Shown here: positions 7,336 through 16,201 of the stretch, in pieces
How the letters are laid out: each line of letters begins with the position of its first letter
Position numbering within the stretch: the first letter of the stretch is position 1
Origin: Nocardia sp. CDC159
Lineage (GTDB): Bacteria; Actinomycetota; Actinomycetes; Mycobacteriales; Mycobacteriaceae
Assembly: GCF_023740735.1 (NCBI RefSeq)
Contig: NZ_JAMRXH010000004.1
Location: 372,001 to 436,000 of the forward strand
Reading direction: 5' to 3'
DNA: 64,000 nucleotides
The notes under the pieces: model-generated
Databases searched by the model: none
What the model was told of the DNA's origin: nothing
The model's input: only the letters and a program-made list of their open reading frames with translations
Program-made: the position numbers and the translations under genes

Positions 7336-8925
7336 GTGATGGGGAAATCGCGGACACACCCGGAGTCCGCGACCACCCGCGCCCGCCGCCCCACCGCCCC
7401 CGCACCCCAGCCCCAACCGGCTGCACCCCGCCCGAGCTGGAAGTCGCTGTTCCCCACCGGCTTCCGTCCGCGGCCCGAGCCCATGTCCCCCGTGGATGAC
7501 GGCATCCCTCCGCCCGAGCCGACCGGCGGCACCGACTCGCCCGTCCTCGAATCCGCGCATCCGCGACCCGCGGACCATCGGGGCACCCCGGCCCACCCCG
7601 ACTCGACGTCCCGCCCGGCCACACCCGCGGGCCGGGATGCCGGCCCGCGGGCTACGACAACGAAGCGCTTCGGGCGGAAATCCTCGGCTGCGCCGACCGA
7701 TTCGGCCAGCGCCGGACCTTGCCCGGAAACCACGACAGCACAGACGCGGCCGCACGGCTCGGCAGGCGGGCGGACGGGGCTGGAAGGTGCGCGGCCACAG
7801 GTGGATCCGGCGGATGGCGGCGCCCGACGGGATCCTGCCACGGGATGGGCCCGGCCGCGGAAGGATGCGGCAAATAACGGACCGCTGCGGGAGACGGAAC
7901 AGGCGCGGCCGCGGGGTTCGGCGGATGGGCGTGCGGGTCGGAAGTCTGCATGGTCGCGGGGGGATTCGGCGGATGGTCCTATCCCGGGGGATCCTGCCGG
8001 GGCGCGGTCACGAGGTTCGATGGCCGATCGCTCCGGGGCCGGGGCGGGTTCGGCCGGGCGGCGCTCGTCGGGGTCGCGGGGTGGGCGCGTTGCGGGGCGG
8101 ATCGTGCGGGACGTGTTGGGGGACAAGGGGGTCGAGGGGGATCCCATCGAGCAGGCGCGGCGGGTTTCCGAGGGGCTGCGGGAGGTGGGGGAGCATGCGC
8201 TGCACGCGGTGCGGAAGTGGGCCGATCCGCGGGAGCGGGAGTTGCGACGGCGGCGGCGGGTGCGGCGGCGGAGCCTGCGGTTGGGGGCCGCGTCGGGGAT
8301 CACCGCGTTGGGGACCGCGGGGCTGGTGTTGATTTCGGCTCCCGCGTGGGCCGTGCTGGTCGTGGGGAGTGGGGCGGCGGCGCTGGTGACGGGCGCGGCG
8401 GTGACCACCCGGCGATATCTGGAACTGCGGCGCAATCCGTTGCCGGACGCGGCGTTCGTGCCGCGGAAGCTGCCCCCGGCCCGGTCGGCGGCGCGTGCCC
8501 CGATCGCGCGGCTGGTGCGCGCCGAACGCGCGCTGCACACCCTCGGCCGCCAGATCGCCCGCGGCGGCAGGCTGCCCGACGACGATCTGATCGACACCCT
8601 GGAGACCGCCGAATCGGGCGCGGCCGCCCTGCACGCCCTGGCCGCCGACGTCGTCGCCATGGAGACCGCGATCGATGTGGTGGCGCAGGTGAACTCGATC
8701 TCCGGCCCGGGCCTGGCCGACCACGTCCGCATTTCGGTCGACCGACTCGATGCCGGCGTCGTCGAATACGAACAGCTCGTCGCCGCCGCGAGCCGCATTT
8801 TGGCCGTCCCCGAAAGCCCGGCGTTGCCCGACGATTTCGGCTGGGCCCTCGCGGGCCTGCGCGACGCCGCGGACCGCCTCGACGGCTGGGCCCAGGCCCT
8901 CACCGACCTCGCCGACCGGCCCTGA
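7336..8925 (+). CDS. pspM: PspM-like phage-shock membrane protein with long N-terminal extension
   Basis: A 529-residue protein. Residues ~255-529 match the mycobacterial PspM (Rv2743c) pattern: 'IEQARRVSEGLREVGEHALH', a cluster of Arg, two adjacent membrane helices at ~316-358 ('TAGLVLISAPAWAVLVVGSG') and a helical cytoplasmic tail. PspM anchors PspA to the membrane. Residues 1-~250 are low complexity (Pro, Arg, Ser, Gly) with degenerate internal repeats around RPHGSAGG, RPRGSADG and RSRGSMAD (residues ~139, 191 and 224), making it about twice the size of Rv2743c. GTG at 7336 is placed by AAAGG seven bases upstream; ATG at 7339 is the alternative. Confidence 0.8.
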   Translation: MMGKSRTHPESATTRARRPTAPAPQPQPAAPRPSWKSLFPTGFRPRPEPMSPVDDGIPPPEPTGGTDSPVLESAHPRPADHRGTPAHPDSTSRPATPAGRDAGPRATTTKRFGRKSSAAPTDSASAGPCPETTTAQTRPHGSAGGRTGLEGARPQVDPADGGARRDPATGWARPRKDAANNGPLRETEQARPRGSADGRAGRKSAWSRGDSADGPIPGDPAGARSRGSMADRSGAGAGSAGRRSSGSRGGRVAGRIVRDVLGDKGVEGDPIEQARRVSEGLREVGEHALHAVRKWADPRERELRRRRRVRRRSLRLGAASGITALGTAGLVLISAPAWAVLVVGSGAAALVTGAAVTTRRYLELRRNPLPDAAFVPRKLPPARSAARAPIARLVRAERALHTLGRQIARGGRLPDDDLIDTLETAESGAAALHALAADVVAMETAIDVVAQVNSISGPGLADHVRISVDRLDAGVVEYEQLVAAASRILAVPESPALPDDFGWALAGLRDAADRLDGWAQALTDLADRP

Positions 8926-9344
8926 CCCCGCAGCGGTACCCACACCAAAGGGAATCCTCGCCCCGCCCGGCTCTGCGTCCTCCGACGCCGGTGGGCCCGC
9001 CGTGCGGCGGGGCACCTGTGCACCGGCCCTCCCGCCTCGTCGAACCGCGAGATCTTCGCGCCGGTCCCTCGATATCACTCATCGCCACCCGCATGCCCGC
9101 CGTGTCGCAACCGCTCCTGTGAACGTCACGGCCTAGCCCGCCAACGGGCACGGTCCCCCGCTCACCGAACCGGGAGGTCCCGGCGCAAGAGCATCACCTC
9201 GGCGAAACGGCACCTCGCACACCGACGCTTCCCCACACCCCACGGCTACTGTGGAAGGCAGGGCGGCAATCGTCGAGTCCGTTTGGCCGATTCCGCGCCG
9301 GGTATGTCGGAGCAGCCGGATCCCCTGAGCGAAGGTGTGGGCGC
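8926..9344. other. Intergenic stretch without a recognisable gene
   Basis: About 420 bp between pspM and the SRPBCC gene. In mycobacteria pspN (Rv2742c) would follow here, but no reading frame on either strand looks like a protein. The short open frames have the composition of frame shadows. Nothing repeated or strongly palindromic was noticed. Confidence 0.5.
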
Positions 9345-9794
9345 GTGGCATTCGAAGCCGAGATCACCGTGGACGCGACTCCCGAGGAAGTTTTCGCCGT
9401 GCTGTCCGACGGCTGGTTGTACGGATTGTGGGTGGTCGGCGCGTCGCATATTCGCGACGTGGACAAGGATTGGCCCGCGGTGGGTTCCCGCATCCACCAC
9501 AGCGTCGGGCCGTGGCCGCTGACCCGTCAGGACGTCACGACCGTCCGCGCGGTCGAACCGCCGCATCTGCTCGAACTCGATGCCCGGCTGTGGCCGGTGG
9601 GCGCGGCGCGCATCCGGCTGGAACTCACCGGCCGTGGCGCCAACACCGTCGTCCGGATGCACGAATACGTCTGTCGCGGCCCCGGCAAGGTGTTGCCGGT
9701 GGACCTGCAGCAGCTGCTGCTGGTGCCGCGCAATACCGAATCGCTGCACCGGCTGGGCGATATCGCCGTGGGGCGGGCCCGCCCGCGGCGGTGA
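9345..9794 (+). CDS. SRPBCC (START-like) family protein
   Basis: A 149-residue protein beginning with GTG, (M)AFEAEITVDATPEEVFAVL, the typical first strand and helix of the helix-grip fold. 'RLELTGRGANTVVRMHEYVC' corresponds to the long antiparallel strands and the C-terminal helix follows. These proteins bind hydrophobic ligands; many are polyketide cyclases or Hsp90-activator-like. The ligand is unknown. It stands alone between pspM and the convergent PRC gene. Confidence 0.85.
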   Translation: MAFEAEITVDATPEEVFAVLSDGWLYGLWVVGASHIRDVDKDWPAVGSRIHHSVGPWPLTRQDVTTVRAVEPPHLLELDARLWPVGAARIRLELTGRGANTVVRMHEYVCRGPGKVLPVDLQQLLLVPRNTESLHRLGDIAVGRARPRR

Positions 9795-9930
9795 TCGGCC
9801 GACGGAGCTTCGCCCGGTGCGGGTGTGCCGCGCAGGGCCCGGACGAAGGTCTCCGTCGGCCTGCCACCCCGGATCCGAGTGCCCGAGGGCACTGTCCAAT
9901 TAGGGGTGACGTCTTCGGCTTGGGCGCCGG

Positions 9931-10686
9931 TCAGCGCTCACGCCGTTCGTCACGGTGCCGGGGATCCACGCCCTCGGTCTCGAACCGCTCCTTACGCACG
10001 GTGTCGGACACGGTGCGCTCGTCCTCGACCTCGTCGACCGCCAACCGGACCTTTTCCACCGGCACCGCCTGCTTGTTCACCTTCACCCGATCCGCATGCA
10101 GTGTGACCTCCTGCTCGGCCTCGCCGATCTCGGCATTGCGCACCGCCGACGGATCGGTGATCGGTTCCCGCTCGATACGAACCTCTTCGTGCTCCACCGG
10201 AACGGTAACCGATTGCTCCTCGGTCACAACGTATTTGCGCAGTCGTGCCTTGCCGACCTCTTCGGACTCGGTGCGGACGTTCAGCCGCTCCTCCGAGCGG
10301 ACCAGGGCGTCATCGGCGGCCCTACGCTGGTCGTTGTCTGTTCGGTAGCGGCCGAAACCGGTCTGACTTGCCCGATTCGCATCGAGCCCGTAGTGGGCGA
10401 ACAGCTGCTGCTCACCCTCCGGGCTGATGTGGCCGTCGTGCGCCACCTGCGGGGCCGACTTCACCCGTTCTTTGCTGACCGGCACGCCCAGAATGTGCTT
10501 GCCCGGATCATGCGACGCGCCGGTGAGTGGGATGAGCGCATCGCCGTGGAACATGCCGGTGGAGGTGGCGACCCAGCTCGGCGCGCCGGTGCGATCGTCC
10601 AGGTAGACCTGGGTGACGTCGCCGATCTTCTCGCCCTGGGCGTCGTAAACGGTGCTTCCGATCAAATCCTGCATAACGTTGGACAT
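9931..10686 (-). CDS. PRC-barrel and DUF2382 stress protein
   Basis: A 251-residue soluble protein. Residues ~5-75 are a PRC barrel ('DLIGSTVYDAQGEKIGDVTQ' and onward). A linker ('SPEGEQQLFAHYGLDANRAS') follows, then a DUF2382 domain from ~130 ('RSEERLNVRTESEEVGKARL', 'VPVEHEEVRIEREPI', 'EQEVTLHADRVKVNKQAVPV'). The architecture is common in actinobacteria and in desiccation- or radiation-tolerant bacteria, and is often linked to general stress sigma factors; the activity is unknown. GGGAGGAATTTT before the ATG at 10686 is a strong ribosome site. Confidence 0.88.
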   Translation of the reverse strand: MSNVMQDLIGSTVYDAQGEKIGDVTQVYLDDRTGAPSWVATSTGMFHGDALIPLTGASHDPGKHILGVPVSKERVKSAPQVAHDGHISPEGEQQLFAHYGLDANRASQTGFGRYRTDNDQRRAADDALVRSEERLNVRTESEEVGKARLRKYVVTEEQSVTVPVEHEEVRIEREPITDPSAVRNAEIGEAEQEVTLHADRVKVNKQAVPVEKVRLAVDEVEDERTVSDTVRKERFETEGVDPRHRDERRER

Positions 10687-10712
10687 GAAAATTCCTCCCG
10701 TATGCGATTGCG

Positions 10713-10755
10713 GACAGCTATAGCTGTCGGGTAGCCGACGGTCCGCTGTCCAAAC
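10713..10755 (-). promoter_or_regulatory. Candidate stress promoter and palindrome upstream of the PRC/DUF2382 gene
   Basis: Read on the minus strand, GTTT (10755-10752) is followed after 15 bases by GGCTAC (10736-10731). This is a near match to the SigB/SigF consensus GTTT-N15-GGGTAY. Just downstream is a perfect 16-bp palindrome, GACAGCTATAGCTGTC (10713-10728). The promoter call is inference from spacing and partial match; the palindrome is directly visible. Confidence 0.4.
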
Positions 10756-10768
10756 GCTGAGGAGGGTC

Positions 10769-11452
10769 CTACTGCACGGCCACCCGCTCGTGCACGGTGA
10801 GCAGCACATGATCGAAGCGCATCCGCAGCCCCGCCCGATTCGGCTCCAGATGCCGCACGTCGTGCACCAGTTGCGCGGCCAGATCGCGGATCTTGACGTT
10901 GGTGTGCTGGGAGCGCCATTTCAACACCGCGAAGGCCTGGTCGGCGTCGAGTTCGTAGACCAGCGACAGAATGCCCTTGGCCTGTTCGATCGGGGCGCGC
11001 GCCTCGATCATGTCCGGGATGATCTCGTCGATGACGTCGTTGCGCTGCTCGGCGAGGATGCCGGTGAGCTCGATGTAGTACCCGGTGGTGCCGATGACCG
11101 TCCCGTCCTCGGCGGTGTCGTAATCGGCGATCACGATCACCTCGTGTGTGTCGCCGTCGGCGTCGATGATGCGATGACGGCTGCAGAACGGCTCGGACGC
11201 CTCGACGATCCGCTCGATCAGCGTCTGGACCGACGCCCGATCCTCGGGATGCTGATGCGACAGCAGCAGTTCGGTGGTCGGCTCCACGGTCCCCGGCTCA
11301 TACCCGTGCAGCCGCGCCAACTCGTCCGACCACTCCCACCGCCGGTCGGCAAACCGAAACCGGAACTCCCCCGCATTCGCACACGGCTCGTTACCGATCA
11401 CACTGCCCAGCACGCTCACCAACTGCGGCTCGAGCTTCTCACCGTCGATCAT
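10769..11452 (-). CDS. PAS-ANTAR transcription antitermination regulator
   Basis: A 227-residue protein. Residues ~20-130 form a PAS fold ('EFRFRFADRRWEWSDELARL', 'HEVIVIADYDTAEDGTVIGT'). Residues ~150-205 are an ANTAR domain ('IEARAPIEQAKGILSLVYEL' then DADQAFAVLKWRSQ), which binds paired hexaloop RNA hairpins to prevent termination. Such proteins are numerous in Nocardia and Mycobacterium and probably link a small-molecule or redox signal to antitermination. Its RNA target is not evident here. Start ATG at 11452. Confidence 0.88.
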   Translation of the reverse strand: MIDGEKLEPQLVSVLGSVIGNEPCANAGEFRFRFADRRWEWSDELARLHGYEPGTVEPTTELLLSHQHPEDRASVQTLIERIVEASEPFCSRHRIIDADGDTHEVIVIADYDTAEDGTVIGTTGYYIELTGILAEQRNDVIDEIIPDMIEARAPIEQAKGILSLVYELDADQAFAVLKWRSQHTNVKIRDLAAQLVHDVRHLEPNRAGLRMRFDHVLLTVHERVAVQ

Positions 11453-11554
11453 CGAACCAGTATCCGCCACTACACCGGTTTCATCCGCGCCGCGGTCGGG
11501 TAATCCCGATCGGCGAGGCCCGGGCAGGAGCGCGTACGGAACCACAGCGCCGCG

Positions 11555-12277
11555 TCAGCACAGCCGCAAGTCGAGGTCGGCTCGTTCGGTGATGCTGTAG
11601 TGGGACAGCGGGCGGTCGTTCTCCAGCTCGATATCGTGCCGGTAGAGGCGCTGGTGGTGGGGGGAGATGCCCACTTCGGCCGCGATCTTCTCCTTCACCT
11701 GTGCGACCGTGGTGTCGGGGGTGACCTGGACGGTCAATTCGGGGCCGCCCGAGGCGCTCGGGGATTTGCAGTCCCGAGAAGTGTCGCCGGATGGTGTTGG
11801 GCAGTCCGGGTTGTCGAAGGGGAGCTCGCGGGGGGCGGGTTTGGGTGTGCCGAATGGGGATTCCGGACCGGTGGGGGCGGATTCGGCTCCGCATGCGGGT
11901 GGGACCATGGTCCGGCAGGGCGGAGTACCGGGGCCGCTGGGGGGTCCCGAAACCTCGGCTGCGGATCTCGTCCGGGGCGGCGGCGATTCGATGTCGTGGG
12001 AGGCGGCTTCCCGTTCGGCGGGTGCGCCGCCGGAGCCGCTGGTCGGGAGATCGGGGGTGCCGGGGACGCCGGGGCTGGCCGGGGTGGTCTTGGGGTCGCA
12101 GGGCAGGTGGATCGTCAGGATGGTGATCTGCTGCGCCGGCTCGGGCTGGGATTGGGTCTGGGGCGGCGAGGTCGGCTGGTCGCTGGGTTGGGCCGCGGCC
12201 GGTCCGGTCGACAGGGCGAGCCAGGCCGTGGCGGCGATGAGCAGGCAACAGGTCCTGTGGACGCTCATATCGCTCAT
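11555..12277 (-). CDS. Exported ubiquitin-like (beta-grasp) protein with Pro-rich insertion
   Basis: A 240-residue protein. Residues ~5-29 are a signal peptide (hydrophobic core 'LLIAATAWLALSTG', then AAA/Q). Residues 181-240 closely follow eukaryotic ubiquitin from strand 2 onward: 'LTVQVTPDTTVAQVKEKIAA' aligns with TLEVEPSDTIENVKAKI, and 'QRLYRHDIELENDRPLSHYS' with the [20 protein letters not shown] stretch. The end is LDLRLC, with no Gly-Gly. 'ITILTIHLP' at residues 51-59 could be strand 1, so residues 60-178 (Pro/Ser-rich, five Cys) may be an insertion in the first hairpin; this split is inference. The gene lies 51 bp after the VWA gene on the same strand. Confidence 0.8.
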   Translation of the reverse strand: MSDMSVHRTCCLLIAATAWLALSTGPAAAQPSDQPTSPPQTQSQPEPAQQITILTIHLPCDPKTTPASPGVPGTPDLPTSGSGGAPAEREAASHDIESPPPRTRSAAEVSGPPSGPGTPPCRTMVPPACGAESAPTGPESPFGTPKPAPRELPFDNPDCPTPSGDTSRDCKSPSASGGPELTVQVTPDTTVAQVKEKIAAEVGISPHHQRLYRHDIELENDRPLSHYSITERADLDLRLC

Positions 12278-12328
12278 TCAAGCTCGCCCGGCCGTCCGGC
12301 GAACTCTTCGCGTCCGGCATGTCGCGGA

Positions 12329-14275
12329 CTATCGGCGGGCGCGCAGATAATCGCTGACCACCGCCGCGCCCAGTCCGTCCGGGTCCGGGGCCACGACGCG
12401 GCCGCCGCCGCGGCGGGCCACCAGGTCGACGAAGGCGGCCAGGCGGGGATCCTCGCCGAGCATGAACACCGTGATGGATGCGCCGAGTTTGGCCAGGGCG
12501 TCGACCTGGGTCATGGTGATGGCCAGGGTGCGGGGCTCGGGCGGCCAGCTGAAATACGCCTCGCCGTCCGATTCCAGATGTGCCGTGGGCTCGCCGTCGG
12601 TGACCACGAGCACGACCGGTACGGCATCGGGGTGGCGGCGCACATGCCGCGCGGCCAGCAGCAGCGCGTGATGCAGGTTGGTGCCCTGCTCCCAGACCGG
12701 CTCCAGGCCGGTCAGCTCGCCGATGTCCACGGTCCGGGCGTGACGGCCGAAGGTGATCAAACTCAGTGCGTCGGAACGGAATCGGGTCGCGATCAGATGT
12801 TGCAGCGCTAGCGCGGTGCGCTTCATCGGCACCCAGCGCCCGTCCTGCACCATCGACCAGGAGGTGTCCACGCACAGCGCCACCGCCGCGCGCGAGCGTT
12901 GCTCGGTCTCCATGATCTCCACATCGGAGACGTCCAGCCGCACCCCCCGCCCGCCCGTCGAGGCCGTCCGCAGCACCGCGTTGCGCACCGTGCGCGGCAC
13001 GTCCCAGGGCTCGGTGTCGCCGAACTGCCAGGCCCGCGCGGCCCCCGTCGGTTCACCCGCCGCACCCGCCAGCGCGGTGTCGCGCTGACCGCGCCGAGAC
13101 CGCAACTGCCCCACGATATTCCGCAGCGCCACCTCGCCGAGCCGCCGTAATGCCTTGGGCGTCAACCGCAGCGAACCGTCCGGCGCGCGCTCGAACAGCC
13201 CCTGGCGCCGCAGTTCGCGTTCCAATTCCGCGAGCCGGGCCGCGTCCGCCCGGGCCTCCTCGCCCAGCTGGCGGGCCAGTGCGTCCAGATCGATGTCCTC
13301 GAGCCGCGCACCCGGATAGGACTGCCCCAATTGCTCTGCCAGCGCATCCAGTTCGGCCAGGTCCTGCAGGGCCTGCGCGCCCTCGCCCAGCCCGAGCGGA
13401 TCCTCGCCGCGAAACCGCTGCCCCGACTCCCAGTCCTCACCCGGTCGCAGCGCGCGCAGCCGCGCGTCCAGCGTCGAAATCTGTTGTGCCAGCCGGGGAT
13501 CGCCGAAGGCCTGATCGATCAGTTCGGTCAGCTCGGCCCGCTGCTGCGCCGACATGGAATTCAGCATCCGCTGCGCGGCCGCGGCGCGGGCGGCCAGCGC
13601 ATCGATCAGCTCGTCGGTATCGCGCGGATTCTCCGGGAAGAATTGGCCGTGCCGACGCATGAATTCGGCGAACTGCCGTCCGGTGTCCTCGCCCCGCGCA
13701 TGCGCGGCCAGCAGGTCGTTGAGGTCGGACATCATCTGCCGGATTCGCTCGACATCCTTCGGACCGGTGTTCCGCAGCGCCTGCTTCATGCCCTGGAACC
13801 GTGAATCCAGCAGCTCACGGCCGAGCAGATCCCGAATCTTGGCGTAGTTCTCCCGCCCGGTCGCCGAACGCCAGGGGTACTCGGCCAGTTCGTTGACCGC
13901 CGCGGCGGTGCCCGGCGGCAGGGCGTCCAGGCGCGCCTCGGCGAAGCGGGCGTCGTCCGACGGATCAGGGAACAGCGCGGTGCGCTCGGCCCGCAGCGCC
14001 TCGTCCAGCAGTTCGCGGACCTGCTGCAGCGTCCCGTCGAGCCGGTGTCGCCGAGTGATCTCGGCTCGGCGCTGCCACAGCCGCCGGGTCAGCTCGTCCA
14101 GGCCGCGGGTGTCGCGCAGGCCGCGGCGCAGCAACTCCTCGAGCGCGCCACGCGGTGAGCTGCCCTCCATGACATCGCGCCCGATGTGGTCCAGGGCCTC
14201 GCGCAGATCCAGCGGCGGGTCCAGGGGATCGGGTCCGTCGTGGTAGGGGCCGTAGGCGTAGCGGTCCGTGCTCAC
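12329..14275 (-). CDS. VWA-domain protein partner of a MoxR-like ATPase
   Basis: A 648-residue protein. The first ~430 residues are mostly helical and charged, with repeated 'ALAEQLGQSYPGARLEDIDL'-like segments. A von Willebrand A domain occupies about residues 460-645. The MIDAS metal site is visible as DTSWSM, with a Thr in 'WEQGTNLHHALLLA' and an Asp in VVTDGEP. It resembles the Rv0959-type partner of Rv0958, a Mg-chelatase/MoxR-style pair thought to remodel or insert metal into other proteins; the client is unknown. GTG at 14275 overlaps the ATPase stop by four bases. Confidence 0.87.
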   Translation of the reverse strand: MSTDRYAYGPYHDGPDPLDPPLDLREALDHIGRDVMEGSSPRGALEELLRRGLRDTRGLDELTRRLWQRRAEITRRHRLDGTLQQVRELLDEALRAERTALFPDPSDDARFAEARLDALPPGTAAAVNELAEYPWRSATGRENYAKIRDLLGRELLDSRFQGMKQALRNTGPKDVERIRQMMSDLNDLLAAHARGEDTGRQFAEFMRRHGQFFPENPRDTDELIDALAARAAAAQRMLNSMSAQQRAELTELIDQAFGDPRLAQQISTLDARLRALRPGEDWESGQRFRGEDPLGLGEGAQALQDLAELDALAEQLGQSYPGARLEDIDLDALARQLGEEARADAARLAELERELRRQGLFERAPDGSLRLTPKALRRLGEVALRNIVGQLRSRRGQRDTALAGAAGEPTGAARAWQFGDTEPWDVPRTVRNAVLRTASTGGRGVRLDVSDVEIMETEQRSRAAVALCVDTSWSMVQDGRWVPMKRTALALQHLIATRFRSDALSLITFGRHARTVDIGELTGLEPVWEQGTNLHHALLLAARHVRRHPDAVPVVLVVTDGEPTAHLESDGEAYFSWPPEPRTLAITMTQVDALAKLGASITVFMLGEDPRLAAFVDLVARRGGGRVVAPDPDGLGAAVVSDYLRARR

Positions 14276-15669
14276 GCCCCGTACACCGCCGTGCCGTCCG
14301 CGGCGTCCTTGGCGACCTGACGCGCCAGATACAGTGACTCCAGGGCGAATTCGACGGCCGCGGCGATGCGCGCGGGCGGATCGGAGGCGGCGACGCCCAG
14401 ACGCCCGGCCACCTCGTGCAGGATCGGCAGTTCGGGCAGCGCCGAGAGCATCTCCGTGCCCGGCACCCGTTCGCCGGTGGTCACGAGATTGCCGTCGCCG
14501 AGGGCCTCGACCAGCGGCCGCAGATTCAGCCCGCCGAGCCGCCCGCGCGCGGTCTCGGCGAACGAGCGGCGCAGCAGATGGGTCAGATGCTCCTGTTCGC
14601 GGCCCTCCTCGCCGGATTCGAATTCCAGCTTGCCGCGCAGCACGGCGGGCACGGATTCGAGGTCGATCGGGCGCGCGACCGCCGGTCGCTCGCCGGTCAG
14701 GGCGGAGCGCCGCAGCGCGGCGGCGGCCACGGTCTCGGCGGCGGCGACCGCGAAACGCGCCGACACACCGGAACGCTGGTCGATCGCGGGCGATTCGCGC
14801 AGCTGCCGCACGAACCGCGCGAGCACCTCGATCAGTGGATCGCCCACCTCGGCGACGAGCTCGGCCTCCTGGCGCACCAGCGCCACCTCGGCCTCGACGC
14901 TGAGCGGGTAATGGGTGCGGATCTCCGCGCCGAAGCGGTCCTTGAGCGGGGTGATGATGCGCCCGCGATTGGTGTAGTCCTCCGGATTCGCGGTGGCGAC
15001 CAGCAGCACGTCCAGCGGTAGCCGCAGCGTATAGCCGCGGACCTGAATATCGCGCTCCTCCATGACATTCAGCAGCGCGACCTGAATCCGCTCGGCCAGA
15101 TCCGGCAGCTCGTTGATCGCGACGATGCCGCGGTGCGCCCGCGGTACCAGCCCGAAGTGGATGGTCTCCGGATCGCCCAGGCTGCGACCCTCGGCCACCT
15201 TCACCGGGTCCACGTCGCCGATCAGATCGCCGACGGAGGTGTCGGGTGTGGCGAGCTTCTCGGCGTAGCGCTGCGAGCGGTGCCGCCAGGCGACCGGCAG
15301 TTCGTCACCCGCCTCGGCGGCCAACCGCCTACCCAGCGGGGTGATCGGATCCAGCGGATGTTCGCCCAGTTCGGTGCCCGCGATCACTGGCGACCACTCG
15401 TCGAGCAGACCGATCAGCGTACGCAGCAGCCGCGTCTTACCCTGTCCGCGCTCACCCAGCAGCACGATGTCGTGCCCGGCCAGCAGTGCCCGCTCCAGCT
15501 GCGGCAGCACGGTCCGGTCGAATCCGACGATCCCGGGCCAGGGGTCGCCGCCGGATTCGAGCAGCTCCAGCAAATTCTCCCGGATCTCGGTCTTGACGCC
15601 GCGCGGGCGATACCCGGCCGCCCGCAGCTCGCCCGCCGTCCGGGGCAGATCTCGTGGGACTGTCACCAT
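14272..15669 (-). CDS. MoxR/ChlI-like AAA+ ATPase
   Basis: A 465-residue AAA+ protein. Walker A is GERGQGKT in 'HDIVLLGERGQGKTRLLRTL'. The Walker B region is 'HRGIVAINELPDLAERIQVA' (Asn-Glu in place of the usual Asp-Glu). Sensor 1 is 'DVLLVATANPEDYTNRGRII', followed by 'PLKDRFGAEIRTHYP' with the Arg finger. This is the magnesium-chelatase subunit I / MoxR class, like Rv0958. It should act as a hexameric ATPase with the VWA protein encoded immediately downstream (GTGA overlap). The genes of true Mg-chelatase pathways are not nearby. Confidence 0.88.
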   Translation of the reverse strand: MVTVPRDLPRTAGELRAAGYRPRGVKTEIRENLLELLESGGDPWPGIVGFDRTVLPQLERALLAGHDIVLLGERGQGKTRLLRTLIGLLDEWSPVIAGTELGEHPLDPITPLGRRLAAEAGDELPVAWRHRSQRYAEKLATPDTSVGDLIGDVDPVKVAEGRSLGDPETIHFGLVPRAHRGIVAINELPDLAERIQVALLNVMEERDIQVRGYTLRLPLDVLLVATANPEDYTNRGRIITPLKDRFGAEIRTHYPLSVEAEVALVRQEAELVAEVGDPLIEVLARFVRQLRESPAIDQRSGVSARFAVAAAETVAAAALRRSALTGERPAVARPIDLESVPAVLRGKLEFESGEEGREQEHLTHLLRRSFAETARGRLGGLNLRPLVEALGDGNLVTTGERVPGTEMLSALPELPILHEVAGRLGVAASDPPARIAAAVEFALESLYLARQVAKDAADGTAVYGA

Positions 15670-15832
15670 TTCGACGCTACGACGCCGCGGCGATCCCGTC
15701 GACCTTGTTCACCCGCAGGGAACACGCCGGAGGATTTCAGCGAGAGTTGAAACCATCGCGCTCCGCGCGGCGGCGGTAGCACTATCGGCTGGTAGTCGTC
15801 CGGGTAGGGGGAACGCGGATCGGAGGAAATTC

Positions 15833-16201
15833 GTGGTGGCTACCGAGCACGCTCGGCACTGTCGGACGCTGGAGTGCGCTGCGCTGTTGTTCCTACTCGT
15901 TCAGCTGTCGGGGTCGATCGCCGTGCAGATGGGCGCGCTCGGCGGGCCGGTGGGCGTTTCGGTCGGCTGGGGTGTACCGGCCTGGATTGCCTGCGGTTGC
16001 GGACTGCGGGTGGCCGCCCTGTCGCGGACGTCGTGGTCGCCGCTGCCGCGGCGGCGACCACGACCGCGGGCCGCCCTGCGGGTCCGGGCGACCGCGCTGG
16101 CCGCCGTGACGGCACTGGTCACCGCCTGCGCCGCCGAGGCGCACGAGATCACCGTCGTGCCGATCGCGGACCACACCGCCCGCACCCTCGGCGATCAGTG
16201 A
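15833..16201 (+). CDS. Small hypothetical membrane protein
   Basis: A 122-residue protein with three hydrophobic stretches: 'ALLFLLVQLSGSIAVQMGAL', 'VGWGVPAWIACGCGLRVAAL' and 'ALAAVTALVTACAAEAHE'. A basic Pro/Arg-rich loop separates the last two. The GTG at 15833 is fixed by GGAGG at 15822-15826. It ends seven bases inside the 3' end of the convergent nagA. It is divergent from the ATPase gene, with 163 bp between. The family is not recognised. Confidence 0.6.
   Translation: MVATEHARHCRTLECAALLFLLVQLSGSIAVQMGALGGPVGVSVGWGVPAWIACGCGLRVAALSRTSWSPLPRRRPRPRAALRVRATALAAVTALVTACAAEAHEITVVPIADHTARTLGDQ

Noticed and set aside
7077..9023. Open frame of about 650 codons on the minus strand opposite pspM
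   Set aside because: Low-complexity Arg/Ser/Ala product with no domain, antisense to a conserved gene in its conserved location.
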